From Candidatus Thorarchaeota archaeon (lineage in GTDB: Archaea; Asgardarchaeota; Thorarchaeia; Thorarchaeales; Thorarchaeaceae), in contig PRDI01000086.1 in the NCBI GenBank assembly GCA_003345595.1, positions 1-53,132 on the forward strand: a stretch of DNA of 53,132 nucleotides, given 5' to 3'. Numbering within the stretch: position 1 is the stretch's first letter; each line of letters begins with the position of its first letter. The notes beneath the pieces were generated by a model. The model had not been told where the DNA came from and did no database searches. It saw nothing but the letters and a program-made list of their open reading frames with translations. The translations under genes were made by a program, and so were the position numbers. Positions 23,616-31,718 of the stretch are shown piece by piece.

Positions 23616-25265
23616 ATGGAAAGAGAAGTCACGCGCGTACCTGAAACAGATGTCACACACACCACAGATGGCAAGGACATCTCAAGGTACCACGTAAGCA
23701 AGCACGAAATCAAGTCGCTGCCCTACACAACCAAGTCCATCTGTCCTGAGTGTCTGCTCACTGACGATCAAGTCCATGTCATTGATGCGACCCTGTATGA
23801 AGAGGATGGGAAGGTCATGTACAAAAAGACCTGTCCTAAGCATGGTGAGTTTCTAGATGTCTACTGGGGCGATGCGGAGATGTTCAGGCGTGCCCAGACC
23901 TATTGGTACAAGACGGTTGGACTTGACAATCCAAGGACCAAGACAGTTGAGGGTTGTCCCAACGACTGTGGTCAGTGTCCTGAGCATCAGTCTCACACGG
24001 CGCTTGCACTCTTGGATGTCACCAATCGATGCAATTTACGGTGTCCCATCTGCTTTGCACATGCCGCAGAGTCTGGCACCGTCTATGAGCCAACTCCAGA
24101 AGAGGTACTCGAGATGATGAGAAACCTGAGGAGGAACATGCCCGTGCCAGCACCAGCGATACAATTCGCCGGCGGAGAACCAACAGTGAGCAAGAACTTG
24201 CCTCAATACATCCGATGGGCAAAACAGCTAGGTTTCAGGCATGTTCAGATTGCCAGCAATTCGATTAGGATTGGGAAGAGTCTCGAGTATGCGAAGGAGC
24301 TCGCCGACGCAGGTCTGTCCGCGATATACATGCAGTTCGATGGTGTGACACCAGAACCATACCTAACAGCGAGGTCAACGAACCTTCTGCCAATCAAGAT
24401 GAAGGCTATCGAAAACTGTCGCAAGGTTGGTCTGGATGCGGTGGTTCTTGTGCCCACGGTGGTGAGAGGCGTTAATGACGACCAACTGGCCAAGATAGTG
24501 GAGTTTGCAGTCGAGAACCGAGACGTGGTTCGGTGCGTCAACTTCCAGCCGGTCAGCATAACCGGTCGGATTGATCATGACAAGCGCAAAGAGATGCGCA
24601 TCACGATTCCAGATGTCATTCACAAGATTGATGAACAGACCAGTGGCCGAATTCCAGTTTCGGCATGGTATCCAGTGCCGGCCATGATGCCTGTGGGCAG
24701 AGCTCTTGGTCTCATGAAAGGCATTCCTCAGCTGGAACTGAGTTCACACTTTGCATGTGGGATGGCCACCTTCTTGTTCATCGATGAGGATGGAAGCTAT
24801 GAGCCAATTACAAACGTGATTGACGTTGACAAGTTCCTTGGCGTGCTAACAGACATCGCCAATCTCTATGCAGACAAGAAGAGTGGTGCTAGCAAGCGAG
24901 CGAAGGCGAAGTTGGTGGGTAGTGTGCGGTACATCAAGAAGAAGGGGATCATGAAGGACCTACTCACTGCATTCCTCAATCGGGGTGACTACGAGTCGCT
25001 GGCAAGTTTCATGCACCGCATCGTCATGTTAGGCATCATGCACTTCCAAGACGCCTACAACTTTGATCTGGAACGAGTACAGCAGTGTGATGTGAACTAC
25101 GCGGTGCCTGATGGACGGATTGTTCCATTTTGCACTATGAACACAATCCACAGATCAAGGATTGAGAAAGAGTTCGCAATGCCGCTGTCCAAGTGGCAGA
25201 AGACACGTGACCCGAGTCAGGTTGAAGTTGAGAGCATAACCAAGCCGTATGTGGGCGAGGCTTAG
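23616..25265 (+). CDS. Radical SAM protein of the Tes / MJ0619 family, possible tetraether lipid synthase
   Basis: 549 residues from the ATG at 23616 (an in-frame TTG lies at 23607). The radical SAM cluster ligands are Cys139, Cys143 and Cys146 in NRCNLRCPICFA, followed by the SAM-contacting FAGGEPT. Extra Cys residues before it (ICPEC at 43/46, TCPKHG at 73, GCPNDCGQCPEH at 114/118/121) and Cys near the C-terminus fit the additional iron centres of this family. Known: Tes joins two archaeol chains into GDGT tetraethers, while MJ0619 relatives were linked to pterin methylation. The polyprenyl synthase 4.3 kb downstream supports lipid metabolism loosely. Subfamily assignment needs a tree. Confidence 0.8.
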   Translation: MEREVTRVPETDVTHTTDGKDISRYHVSKHEIKSLPYTTKSICPECLLTDDQVHVIDATLYEEDGKVMYKKTCPKHGEFLDVYWGDAEMFRRAQTYWYKTVGLDNPRTKTVEGCPNDCGQCPEHQSHTALALLDVTNRCNLRCPICFAHAAESGTVYEPTPEEVLEMMRNLRRNMPVPAPAIQFAGGEPTVSKNLPQYIRWAKQLGFRHVQIASNSIRIGKSLEYAKELADAGLSAIYMQFDGVTPEPYLTARSTNLLPIKMKAIENCRKVGLDAVVLVPTVVRGVNDDQLAKIVEFAVENRDVVRCVNFQPVSITGRIDHDKRKEMRITIPDVIHKIDEQTSGRIPVSAWYPVPAMMPVGRALGLMKGIPQLELSSHFACGMATFLFIDEDGSYEPITNVIDVDKFLGVLTDIANLYADKKSGASKRAKAKLVGSVRYIKKKGIMKDLLTAFLNRGDYESLASFMHRIVMLGIMHFQDAYNFDLERVQQCDVNYAVPDGRIVPFCTMNTIHRSRIEKEFAMPLSKWQKTRDPSQVEVESITKPYVGEA

Positions 25266-25297
25266 TCCTAGCCAACTGAATTGGTCTTGGAAACAGA

Positions 25298-25314
25298 AGA
25301 GCCCTCATGGCTCT
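25298..25314 (+). terminator. Hairpin after the radical SAM gene
   Basis: AGAGCC and GGCTCT form a perfect six-pair stem with a CTCAT loop, 33 bases after the stop, followed by a pyrimidine-rich CTCTCACTCTT tract. Confidence 0.45.
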
Positions 25315-25450
25315 CTCTCACTCTTGAAAGCGCCGATGACCCCGGACTGCATTCTCATTGCACAGGACGACTGCGATGCTGCTGCGGATGGCGAACTTGC
25401 ACCTGCGGGACTCGAAAGTTAATGTTCGGTTAAACCTGTACTGCAGGAAT

Positions 25451-25460
25451 AAGTTTAAAA
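25451..25460 (+). promoter_or_regulatory. TATA box of candidate non-coding RNA
   Basis: AAGTTTAAAA is one of the clearest TATA boxes in the window. It predicts transcription start at about 25480-25486, where a structured segment begins and no open frame does; the next gene starts 250 bases away with its own upstream AT-rich element near 25698. Confidence 0.5.
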
Positions 25461-25483
25461 GAAACCTCCCTTTCTCTGTCTGT

Positions 25484-25620
25484 AGACTACTGGTGGGTGA
25501 TGTGGGAAAACACCGACAAGTAGTTCCAGAAAAATAGGCGGGCGTGCGGGCTAGTTTTTCGTTACATGCCCTCAATTACGAAACTCCCCCCTCCTACCAC
25601 GATTACCTGCACGCCTGCCA
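25484..25620 (+). ncRNA. Candidate structured non-coding RNA of unknown family
   Basis: Two nested helical units follow the TATA box. First, ACTACT (25486-25491) pairs with AGTAGT (25519-25524), with GGTG (25492-25495) stacking on CACC (25511-25514). Second, a 14-pair stem joins 25537-25550 to 25606-25619 (two G-T pairs, no mismatches), enclosing another helix of AGTTT and CGT (25553-25557, 25560-25562) with ACG and AAACT (25578-25585). I find no SRP, RNase P, tRNA or convincing C/D box signature. Ends are approximate. It could instead be a long structured leader of the next gene. Confidence 0.4.
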
Positions 25621-25738
25621 CCTCCTGATTCTTTCATCGCCACCTTTCGCTGCTGAAGAGCGGTTCTTAGGAATGGCACCTCTATTCACACGCAACTCTT
25701 AATTGACGAATGAAGACACGTGTCTGGGTTGTTTCATA

Positions 25739-26656
25739 ATGAAGAAACGCCATGGACTTCCATTCGCGCAGGTTGACGCTTTTACGGACGTACCTTTTGG
25801 TGGGAATCCGGCTGGGGTTGTCTTGAACGCAGATGACCTGACTGAGGAAACCATTCAGAAGCTCTCGAGAGAGCTTGGTGTGGGACAGACAGTCTTTGTT
25901 TCAGGATCCAGCCTAGCCGACTGTCGGCTTCTGTTCGTAACCCCTGGAGGTGAGATGCCTTTCTCAGGACACTTGACGATTGCAGCATTTCACCTGATGG
26001 TGGAGGAGGGCGTTATCGAAGCAGTCGGAGATGTGACCACCATGACTGTGGAGACCAAGGCAGGCGTCCTGCCTGTAGAGATAGTCAAGAACGAAACGAC
26101 GGGGATGCATGAGATACAGATTACTCACAGAAAGCCTGAGTTCATGACTACCTATGATCCGAGAGAGTATGCTGAGGCTCTTGGTCTGAGCTTGGCAGAC
26201 ATCATGTCCTCTTGTCCCGTCCAAACGGTCAGCACAGGGACGCCCCAGCTTATGGTGCCTGTCACGACGCTCGGTGCCCTTCAGAGAATCCATCCAGAAC
26301 AGGACCGGCTCTTGGAACTTGGCAAGAACGCAGACTATGTATCAGTCCAAGTCTTCACAAGGCAGACTCTTGAGGCCACATCTGACGTTCATGTCAGGCA
26401 TTTTGCTCCAACTCTTGGAATCAATGAGGATGCTGCCACAGGTTCCGCTGCAGGAAGCATGGGGTGCTACATCATCAAGTATGGCCTCATGAGCCCGACT
26501 ATCCCCGTGACGAGCATCGTGGTCGAGCAGGGTCATTCAATGGGGCGGCCCGGGCACGTCTTCGTTGAGGTCAAGGGCGACGCAAGTGAGATAGAACAGG
26601 TGAAAGTAAGCGGCACAGCAGTCACAGTCCTGCGAGGGACACTCTATACTCGGTAG
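25739..26656 (+). CDS. PhzF-family protein with altered catalytic residue
   Basis: 305 residues from the ATG at 25739 (an in-frame upstream start at 25703 is weaker). Both halves of the diaminopimelate-epimerase-like PhzF fold are seen: QVDAFTDVPFGGNPAGVVL at the N-terminus, PGGEMPFSGHLTIAAF in the middle and EDAATGSAAGSMGCYII in the second half. In PhzF the catalytic Glu lies in a SET/SES motif after a conserved RExN; here the same place reads RELGVGQTVFV, giving Gln50. The protein may therefore not act as a typical isomerase. It stands alone between the candidate RNA and the tldD gene. Confidence 0.82.
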   Translation: MKKRHGLPFAQVDAFTDVPFGGNPAGVVLNADDLTEETIQKLSRELGVGQTVFVSGSSLADCRLLFVTPGGEMPFSGHLTIAAFHLMVEEGVIEAVGDVTTMTVETKAGVLPVEIVKNETTGMHEIQITHRKPEFMTTYDPREYAEALGLSLADIMSSCPVQTVSTGTPQLMVPVTTLGALQRIHPEQDRLLELGKNADYVSVQVFTRQTLEATSDVHVRHFAPTLGINEDAATGSAAGSMGCYIIKYGLMSPTIPVTSIVVEQGHSMGRPGHVFVEVKGDASEIEQVKVSGTAVTVLRGTLYTR

Positions 26657-26687
26657 CTGAACAGGGAGAGAGTTTGCTCCCTCACCA

Positions 26688-26697
26688 ACACTTATCT
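26688..26697 (+). promoter_or_regulatory. TATA box of tldD-tldE operon
   Basis: ACACTTATCT lies 34-43 bases before the ATG at 26731, supporting that start over an in-frame TTG at 26674. Confidence 0.4.
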
Positions 26698-26730
26698 TCA
26701 ATTGCCCGGCTGATTTCAGGGCGTGATGCT

Positions 26731-28119
26731 ATGTTAGATGCCATGAGTAGCGCAATTGAGCGCTTCTCCGCTAGGGATGTACTATTCGCAGATATTCGTC
26801 ACGAGGTCCGTTCAGCAACGCGTCTCGCGGTAGTAAATAGTGCTCTACGGAAGTTCGACCGGACAAACAGAGCTGGGACTGTCGCAAGAGTATTAGTCGG
26901 CGAATGCTGGGGTCAGGCCTCGACAACACAGGCAGTGACAGCGTCTACTCTCAAGGAACTGCTGTCTGAGGCTTTACGCATGGCAAGGGCTGGGGCCAGG
27001 TACTCGAAGAAGAGAATCGAGATCTCTCACGCCAAACCCTTGACCATGTCAGTGCAGCAGAAGATGAAAGAAGACCCTCAAACGGTGAGTGATGAAGAGA
27101 AGTTGTCTTTCTTGGTAGAACTGGATAGGGCCCAGAAAGTGGACGACAGAGTAATCAATACCAACTCCGTGTACGACGAATCGAGGTTTGAAACAAGACT
27201 TGCCAACAGCGCCGGTTCCCGACTCGAATGGGATGAAATTCGAATGAGGGCCATGGTTCAGTCTGTGGCGAGGGAAGGCTCAAAGGTGCAGTTCGACTAT
27301 GCGGTGAAGGATGGGCTTGCGGGCTACGAGCTAGTCCGCGCAATCGACGTTAACAACTTCGCGGGAGAATGTGGACGCGGTGCGGTCGATCTTCTCTCGG
27401 CGGCAAAGCCCCCTTCTGGTGAGATGACGGTCGTGACAGATGGGGACATCGCTGGACTGATAGCTCACGAGGTCTGTGGTCACGCGAGCGAGGCTGATGA
27501 AGTAGTCAAGGGCCGTTCATTCCTAACAGGACTTGTGGGCGTACGTGTGGCCTCAGACGGAGTCACTCTGGTCGACGACGGGACGATTGAGGGCCTAAGA
27601 GGCACTGTTCCCTTTGACACTGAAGGCACTCCGGCATCGCGGACTGAAATCATCGGTCGTGGGGAATACAAAGGCTATCTGCACACACTCGAAACGTCAG
27701 CCCGGATGGGTGTGCTGCCAACTGGCAACGGACGAGCGCAAGACTACAACCACAGAGTGTTTGCTAGGATGACAAACACCTATTTCGACATCGGAAAGTG
27801 GACTGATGAGGAAATCATCGAAGACACCAAGGATGGCCTATATGTAATCCGACCGACATCAGGCATGGAAGATGTAGTGGGTGGTGGAGTCCAATGCTTG
27901 GCTCTGAAGGGGTATATCATAGAGAATGGTGAATTGAAGACTCTCGTAAGGGGGATGGCACTGACCGGCAAAGTGCTCGACGTTCTCAAGACAGTCGATG
28001 CAGTAGGGGATACCCTTCAGTTCTCGGGAGGCACCTGCGGAAAGGGTGAGGAGGACTACATACCTGTGTCGTCGGGTGGTCCCCACATGAGGGCGCGGAT
28101 GGTCGTCGGGGGTGGATAG
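26731..28119 (+). CDS. tldD: TldD-type metalloprotease subunit
   Basis: 462 residues from the ATG at 26731. The zinc-binding HEVCGH motif (residues 246-251) in LIAHEVCGHASEAD identifies the catalytic subunit of the TldD/TldE heterodimer, which degrades unfolded small peptides and in bacteria matures some modified peptides. Other family landmarks are VDDGTIEGLRGTVPFDTEGTPASRTEII and the glycine-rich end GTCGKGEEDYIPVSSGGPHMRARMVVGG. It is followed one base after its stop by the partner gene, so the complex is encoded as a tight operon. Confidence 0.93.
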   Translation: MLDAMSSAIERFSARDVLFADIRHEVRSATRLAVVNSALRKFDRTNRAGTVARVLVGECWGQASTTQAVTASTLKELLSEALRMARAGARYSKKRIEISHAKPLTMSVQQKMKEDPQTVSDEEKLSFLVELDRAQKVDDRVINTNSVYDESRFETRLANSAGSRLEWDEIRMRAMVQSVAREGSKVQFDYAVKDGLAGYELVRAIDVNNFAGECGRGAVDLLSAAKPPSGEMTVVTDGDIAGLIAHEVCGHASEADEVVKGRSFLTGLVGVRVASDGVTLVDDGTIEGLRGTVPFDTEGTPASRTEIIGRGEYKGYLHTLETSARMGVLPTGNGRAQDYNHRVFARMTNTYFDIGKWTDEEIIEDTKDGLYVIRPTSGMEDVVGGGVQCLALKGYIIENGELKTLVRGMALTGKVLDVLKTVDAVGDTLQFSGGTCGKGEEDYIPVSSGGPHMRARMVVGGG

Positions 28120-28120
28120 A

Positions 28121-29482
28121 ATGGACAAGGAGCGGATCGCAGGTAAGCTGTTGTCATTGTCTGAAAAGGAAGGTGCGTCTCAAGCCGAGGTATTTGCACT
28201 GACAGTGAAGACATCGAGCGTATATATAGATGACAACATACCAAAGGTCGCTGACCTGAAGACCGAGTTTGGCATTGGTCTCAAGTTCGTCCTAGGGAAG
28301 CAGTTGGGCTTCACGAGCTCGACGCTGCTATCTGAGTCCCCTGAGGATGTTGTGAAACGTGCGAAGTCGGTGGCCCACGTTAGCAGCGAGGACCCAAAGT
28401 TCGTTTCGCTGCCTGACCCGAAGGTAGCTTCAGGCAGGATGGACCGCTTCTTCGATAAGCCGACTGCAAACGCCGGCAGCCCCGAGCTCCTTGAGAAGGT
28501 GATGATGCTCGTCCAGGCTGCTGCGGCCAAGAACGTGAGCGTTCCGAATGGGGTCTTGCGTGCTAGTTCCATTGATTTCGCTGTTCACAACTCACTTGGT
28601 GTGAGAGCAGGCTCGATGTCCACGAATGTCTTCGGCTTTTTCACGGCGAAAGCCCAAGATGGAGGTGTGGTTGGAGAAGGTGTACAGAGATGCTGGTCTC
28701 GCGACCTGTCCAAAATCGACTTCCCAAACTTGGGAAACAAGCTTAAGTCTCAGGCAATGAGTGTACTCAATGCAACAGCATTCAAAGAGAACTGGACGGG
28801 TATCGTAGCGATCCTTGCTCCCTCTGAAGGGAGCGAGATGGTACACCAGCTAGTAGGATCGGCGGCCTCGGCAGAGAATGTGAACAACAGATCAAGTCCT
28901 TGGGCAGACAAGCTCGGTAGTCAAGTGGCACACAAGGGACTGACTGTCATTGATGACGGCCTCTCAAGCGCCGGTCTACTTAGCTCAGTAGTGGATGACG
29001 AAGGGGTTCCCACTCGGAAGACGACTCTCATCGAAAGCGGCACTCTCAGGTCGTATATCTTTGACAGCTACAACGCCGGTGTTTCCGGTGTGTCGTCGAC
29101 AGGGAATGGACTCAGACGCGACCCGAGGGACAGTCTTGGGCGGTTCAGCCAGCCTGCATCTTGCGGTGTGACGACGCTCGAGATACCTGCCGGAACCAAG
29201 TCGCTCGATGAAATCATCCGTGAAGTTCAGAAGGGTGTCTACATTGAGCACTTTGCCTGGCCGCAGGTCGATCCGATCTCGGGAGCTTTCTCGAACGAGG
29301 CCCGGAACGCTTGCATCATAGAGAATGGTGAGATCACTGCACAGGTCAAGCATTGTCTTCTTGTAGGCAACATGTATGAGTCCCTCACTCGAGAGGTTGT
29401 GGCTAGTTCCGACAGGGAGGTTCATGACTATTGCGTGATTCCCACGTTAGCCTTCTCCGACTTGGAGCTGGTGGGGCAATAG
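28121..29482 (+). CDS. pmbA: TldE/PmbA-type partner of TldD
   Basis: 453 residues from the ATG at 28121 (a GTG at 28112 overlaps tldD). Same fold as TldD but without the HExxxH zinc motif, as expected for the non-catalytic subunit. Landmarks are the N-terminal GIGLKFVLGKQLGFTSSTLL, TVIDDGLSSAGLLSSVVDDEGVPTRKTTLIESG and the SYNAGVSGVSSTGNGLRR segment. Works with TldD as a peptide-degrading heterodimer in the cytosol. Confidence 0.92.
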   Translation: MDKERIAGKLLSLSEKEGASQAEVFALTVKTSSVYIDDNIPKVADLKTEFGIGLKFVLGKQLGFTSSTLLSESPEDVVKRAKSVAHVSSEDPKFVSLPDPKVASGRMDRFFDKPTANAGSPELLEKVMMLVQAAAAKNVSVPNGVLRASSIDFAVHNSLGVRAGSMSTNVFGFFTAKAQDGGVVGEGVQRCWSRDLSKIDFPNLGNKLKSQAMSVLNATAFKENWTGIVAILAPSEGSEMVHQLVGSAASAENVNNRSSPWADKLGSQVAHKGLTVIDDGLSSAGLLSSVVDDEGVPTRKTTLIESGTLRSYIFDSYNAGVSGVSSTGNGLRRDPRDSLGRFSQPASCGVTTLEIPAGTKSLDEIIREVQKGVYIEHFAWPQVDPISGAFSNEARNACIIENGEITAQVKHCLLVGNMYESLTREVVASSDREVHDYCVIPTLAFSDLELVGQ

Positions 29483-29534
29483 ACGGAGCACGTGCCACTT
29501 CGTTCATTAGTTAATCTGAGTTCGACATATTCAG

Positions 29535-29545
29535 AAATGTTAAAG
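29535..29545 (+). promoter_or_regulatory. TATA box of polyprenyl synthase gene
   Basis: AAATGTTAAAG lies about 25-34 bases before the TTG start at 29569, predicting an almost leaderless transcript and supporting the TTG. Confidence 0.45.
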
Positions 29546-29568
29546 AGTTCCTCTTTGGCTGTCCCATC

Positions 29569-30660
29569 TTGAGCGAAGCAGCGTTGGGCGATTACAAGGA
29601 GATCTGGAATTCAGAATCAGAACTGGTTAACCGTGCACTGGGCGAATTTCTCGACTTGAAGGTCAAGGAGGGTGAGAGGCTTGGAGCATGGGTGGGGCAG
29701 TACTATGGGAATGTCAAAGGGTACGTCATGCGCGGTGGCAAGAGACTTCGGCCCGTGCTAGTCGCTGCTGGCTACAGGGCGGTGCACGAGAAAGTCGACG
29801 TGAAGTATCTCTATCGTGCCGCATGCTCAATTGAGATACTCCATAATGGGTCTCTCCTCCATGATGACTTGATAGACCATGATGAAACTCGTCGAGGAGG
29901 ACCCACATTTCATGCACTCTATCGAGACATGTACAAGAAGATGTCCAAGAACCTGGAAAAGGCCAAGGACTTTGGGACTGCAATGGCCATTTTGGGTGGT
30001 GACTCTCTTCTGAACATGGGCGCTGAGATGATTGTATCATCTGAGCTGGATCCAAAGATCGCACTGGAATGCATCAAGTACTATCAGCATGCTTACCATA
30101 CCCTCGCAGAAGGAGTGCTTCTCGAAACGATCATGACGAAAGAGAAGGATACGACACCGGAGGCGTATCTTGAGATGATACGCATGAAGACGGCCGTGTT
30201 GTTTGAGGACTCGTTGCTGATGGGAGCAACAATAGCACAAGCCACACAACCTCAGCTTGACGGCTTACGAGAGTTCGGTACGAAGGTCGGGCAGGCATTT
30301 CAGGTTCAGGACGATATACTGGGTTCGTTCGGTGATGAGTCTATTACAGGGAAGGCCGTTGATGGCGATATCAAGGAGGGCAAGAAGACAATGTTAGTGA
30401 TTGAGTCATACCGTCGTGGGACCCCTGAGCAGAAGAAGACTCTCGACGAACACCTGGGCAGAAGTGATCTGGCAAAAGAGGACGTGGAGCAGGTGAAGGC
30501 TGTTTTCAAGGACTCAGGGGCGCTCAAGGCCACTCAGGATCTGATGAGAAAATTGCTTACCACTGGACAGAAAGCATTGGAGACCAAGCCTCCTCTCTTG
30601 CCCAAGTACAAGCGATTTCTCCTTGACCTGTCCGCCTTCTTGGTGGAGCGGAACTACTAG
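29569..30660 (+). CDS. Isoprenyl diphosphate synthase (geranylgeranyl-type)
   Basis: 363 residues, starting at TTG. First aspartate-rich motif DDLID (99-103) in LLHDDLIDHDETRRGGPTFH and second motif QDDILGSFGD with the downstream GKAVDGDIKEGKKT are both intact, as is the GKRLRP substrate-binding segment near residue 57. It elongates allylic diphosphates with isopentenyl diphosphate, probably to geranylgeranyl diphosphate for archaeal membrane lipids; chain length cannot be set from motifs alone. Convergent with the unknown gene downstream. Confidence 0.92.
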   Translation: MSEAALGDYKEIWNSESELVNRALGEFLDLKVKEGERLGAWVGQYYGNVKGYVMRGGKRLRPVLVAAGYRAVHEKVDVKYLYRAACSIEILHNGSLLHDDLIDHDETRRGGPTFHALYRDMYKKMSKNLEKAKDFGTAMAILGGDSLLNMGAEMIVSSELDPKIALECIKYYQHAYHTLAEGVLLETIMTKEKDTTPEAYLEMIRMKTAVLFEDSLLMGATIAQATQPQLDGLREFGTKVGQAFQVQDDILGSFGDESITGKAVDGDIKEGKKTMLVIESYRRGTPEQKKTLDEHLGRSDLAKEDVEQVKAVFKDSGALKATQDLMRKLLTTGQKALETKPPLLPKYKRFLLDLSAFLVERNY

Positions 30661-30706
30661 GTCTTAAGCAGCTGCCGTAGGCCTGAGCGTTGAGGCTCCG
30701 GATCGT

Positions 30707-31339
30707 TCAGGAACCTGCATAACCTGCTTCAATCAGGCGCAGGCTAAGAAGCACGAGCTCCTCTCCCTTGGAACTCAGAATCGTCTGCATCTCTTCGCTC
30801 ACTTGGGGCGTGTTTGAGCGGACATAATCAAGGAAGCCCTGTCTGGACTCGCTCAGTGCACGACGCATCCCAGAAGCGTGTCGCTTCAGAATCTCTTTGG
30901 CTCTCTGGTCCGGGTCTCTACCACTGAACAGTCCGCTCCTCATCGTGCGGACGATGTCTTCCGCTATCACCCTCGACTCACTGACGAGATGCTCCTCTGG
31001 TACTTGCCGGACTCCACTTCCGGGCAAAGTGGTTTCTGTGCCAACAGGCACGGTCTTCATGGGTCTCGGTGAGAGAGTGTCTTCCATGACATCCGCCACG
31101 ACAAGACGTTTCCAGACTTTCCTTCCAAGGAACTCCAAGGGAGCTATGTAGCCCTTGGAATGCATTCCTGCAAGGTTCTTTGCGAACATCTCCCTAGTCA
31201 TGATCGAGTTTGGACCTGACATGATGAGAAACTTCTGGAAAAGGACCTCTTCAAACTCGATTATGGACCATCCGAACGCGCGAATGATGTCCAGCTCTGA
31301 TTCAGCCTCACGCTGAGTCAGTCCGATATCTGCAGACAC
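30707..31339 (-). CDS. Unknown helical protein
   Basis: 210 residues from a GTG at 31339. Family not recognised. The first ~80 residues (LTQREAESELDIIRAFGWSI through YIAPLEFLGRKVWKRLVVAD) could be a winged-helix-like or regulatory domain; a Pro/Thr/Gly linker follows, then a strongly helical, charged C-terminal half ending near SSKGEELVLLSLRLIEAGYAGS. No Cys, signal peptide or membrane segment. It has its own upstream region and is convergent with the polyprenyl synthase gene. Confidence 0.65.
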   Translation of the reverse strand: MSADIGLTQREAESELDIIRAFGWSIIEFEEVLFQKFLIMSGPNSIMTREMFAKNLAGMHSKGYIAPLEFLGRKVWKRLVVADVMEDTLSPRPMKTVPVGTETTLPGSGVRQVPEEHLVSESRVIAEDIVRTMRSGLFSGRDPDQRAKEILKRHASGMRRALSESRQGFLDYVRSNTPQVSEEMQTILSSKGEELVLLSLRLIEAGYAGS

Positions 31340-31664
31340 AGTGCACCACCACAGCGAAGCTCATGTATTGTATGAGTCCAATGCATATGAAGATTGTCGA
31401 GGGTGCGTCCGGTCGACAGAAAACGACTCTTCCGGGTTCAGACCGCATACTGTATGAGTTCGGGCGGAAACGCTGCTCACTCATCCTTGCCAAAGAAACG
31501 AGTTGCGCTTGGAAGATGTGCTATTGTCTTTCCGTGACTACGAACAAGAAGAGGGGCGCTCCTGCAGAGATTACCACGGATGTGATGGCAGTGGTGTAAG
31601 ATCCTAAGCTAGAGTCAACCATGTCAAGACTGCCACGTTCATTGTATTTCAAGAAATCAGGGCA
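31340..31664. other. Gene-free stretch upstream of the 30707 gene
   Basis: About 325 bases. A plus-strand frame at 31363-31599 and a minus-strand frame at 31308-31493 are short, Cys/Met-rich and look like chance. The stretch should contain the promoter of the minus-strand gene; I see no clear conserved element. Confidence 0.4.
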
Positions 31665-31666
31665 AG

Positions 31667-31707
31667 AAAAAAGAGATGGGAAGTAGACAGGGGTCACCGG
31701 TCTACTT
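31667..31707 (-). terminator. Terminator of the surface protein gene
   Basis: AAGTAGAC (31681-31688) and GTCTACTT (31700-31707) form a perfect eight-pair stem; on the minus strand it is followed by a run of six T (31672-31667). Lies 12 bases after the stop of the minus-strand gene. Confidence 0.6.
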
Positions 31708-31718
31708 CTTCTTGGAGT

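Noticed and set aside
25318..25575. Minus-strand 85-codon frame across the candidate RNA
   Set aside because: Arg/Phe/Ser-rich composition typical of chance frames, and it runs against the strong plus-strand TATA box and helices.
25484..25700. SRP RNA, RNase P RNA or tRNA in the 25.3-25.7 kb gap
   Set aside because: Looked for the SRP helix 8 GGAA/GCAG motif, RNase P conserved blocks and a tRNA cloverleaf; none present.
31363..31599. Plus-strand 78-codon frame rich in Cys and Met
   Set aside because: No ribosome site, no recognisable domain, and it overlaps the likely promoter region of the minus-strand gene.
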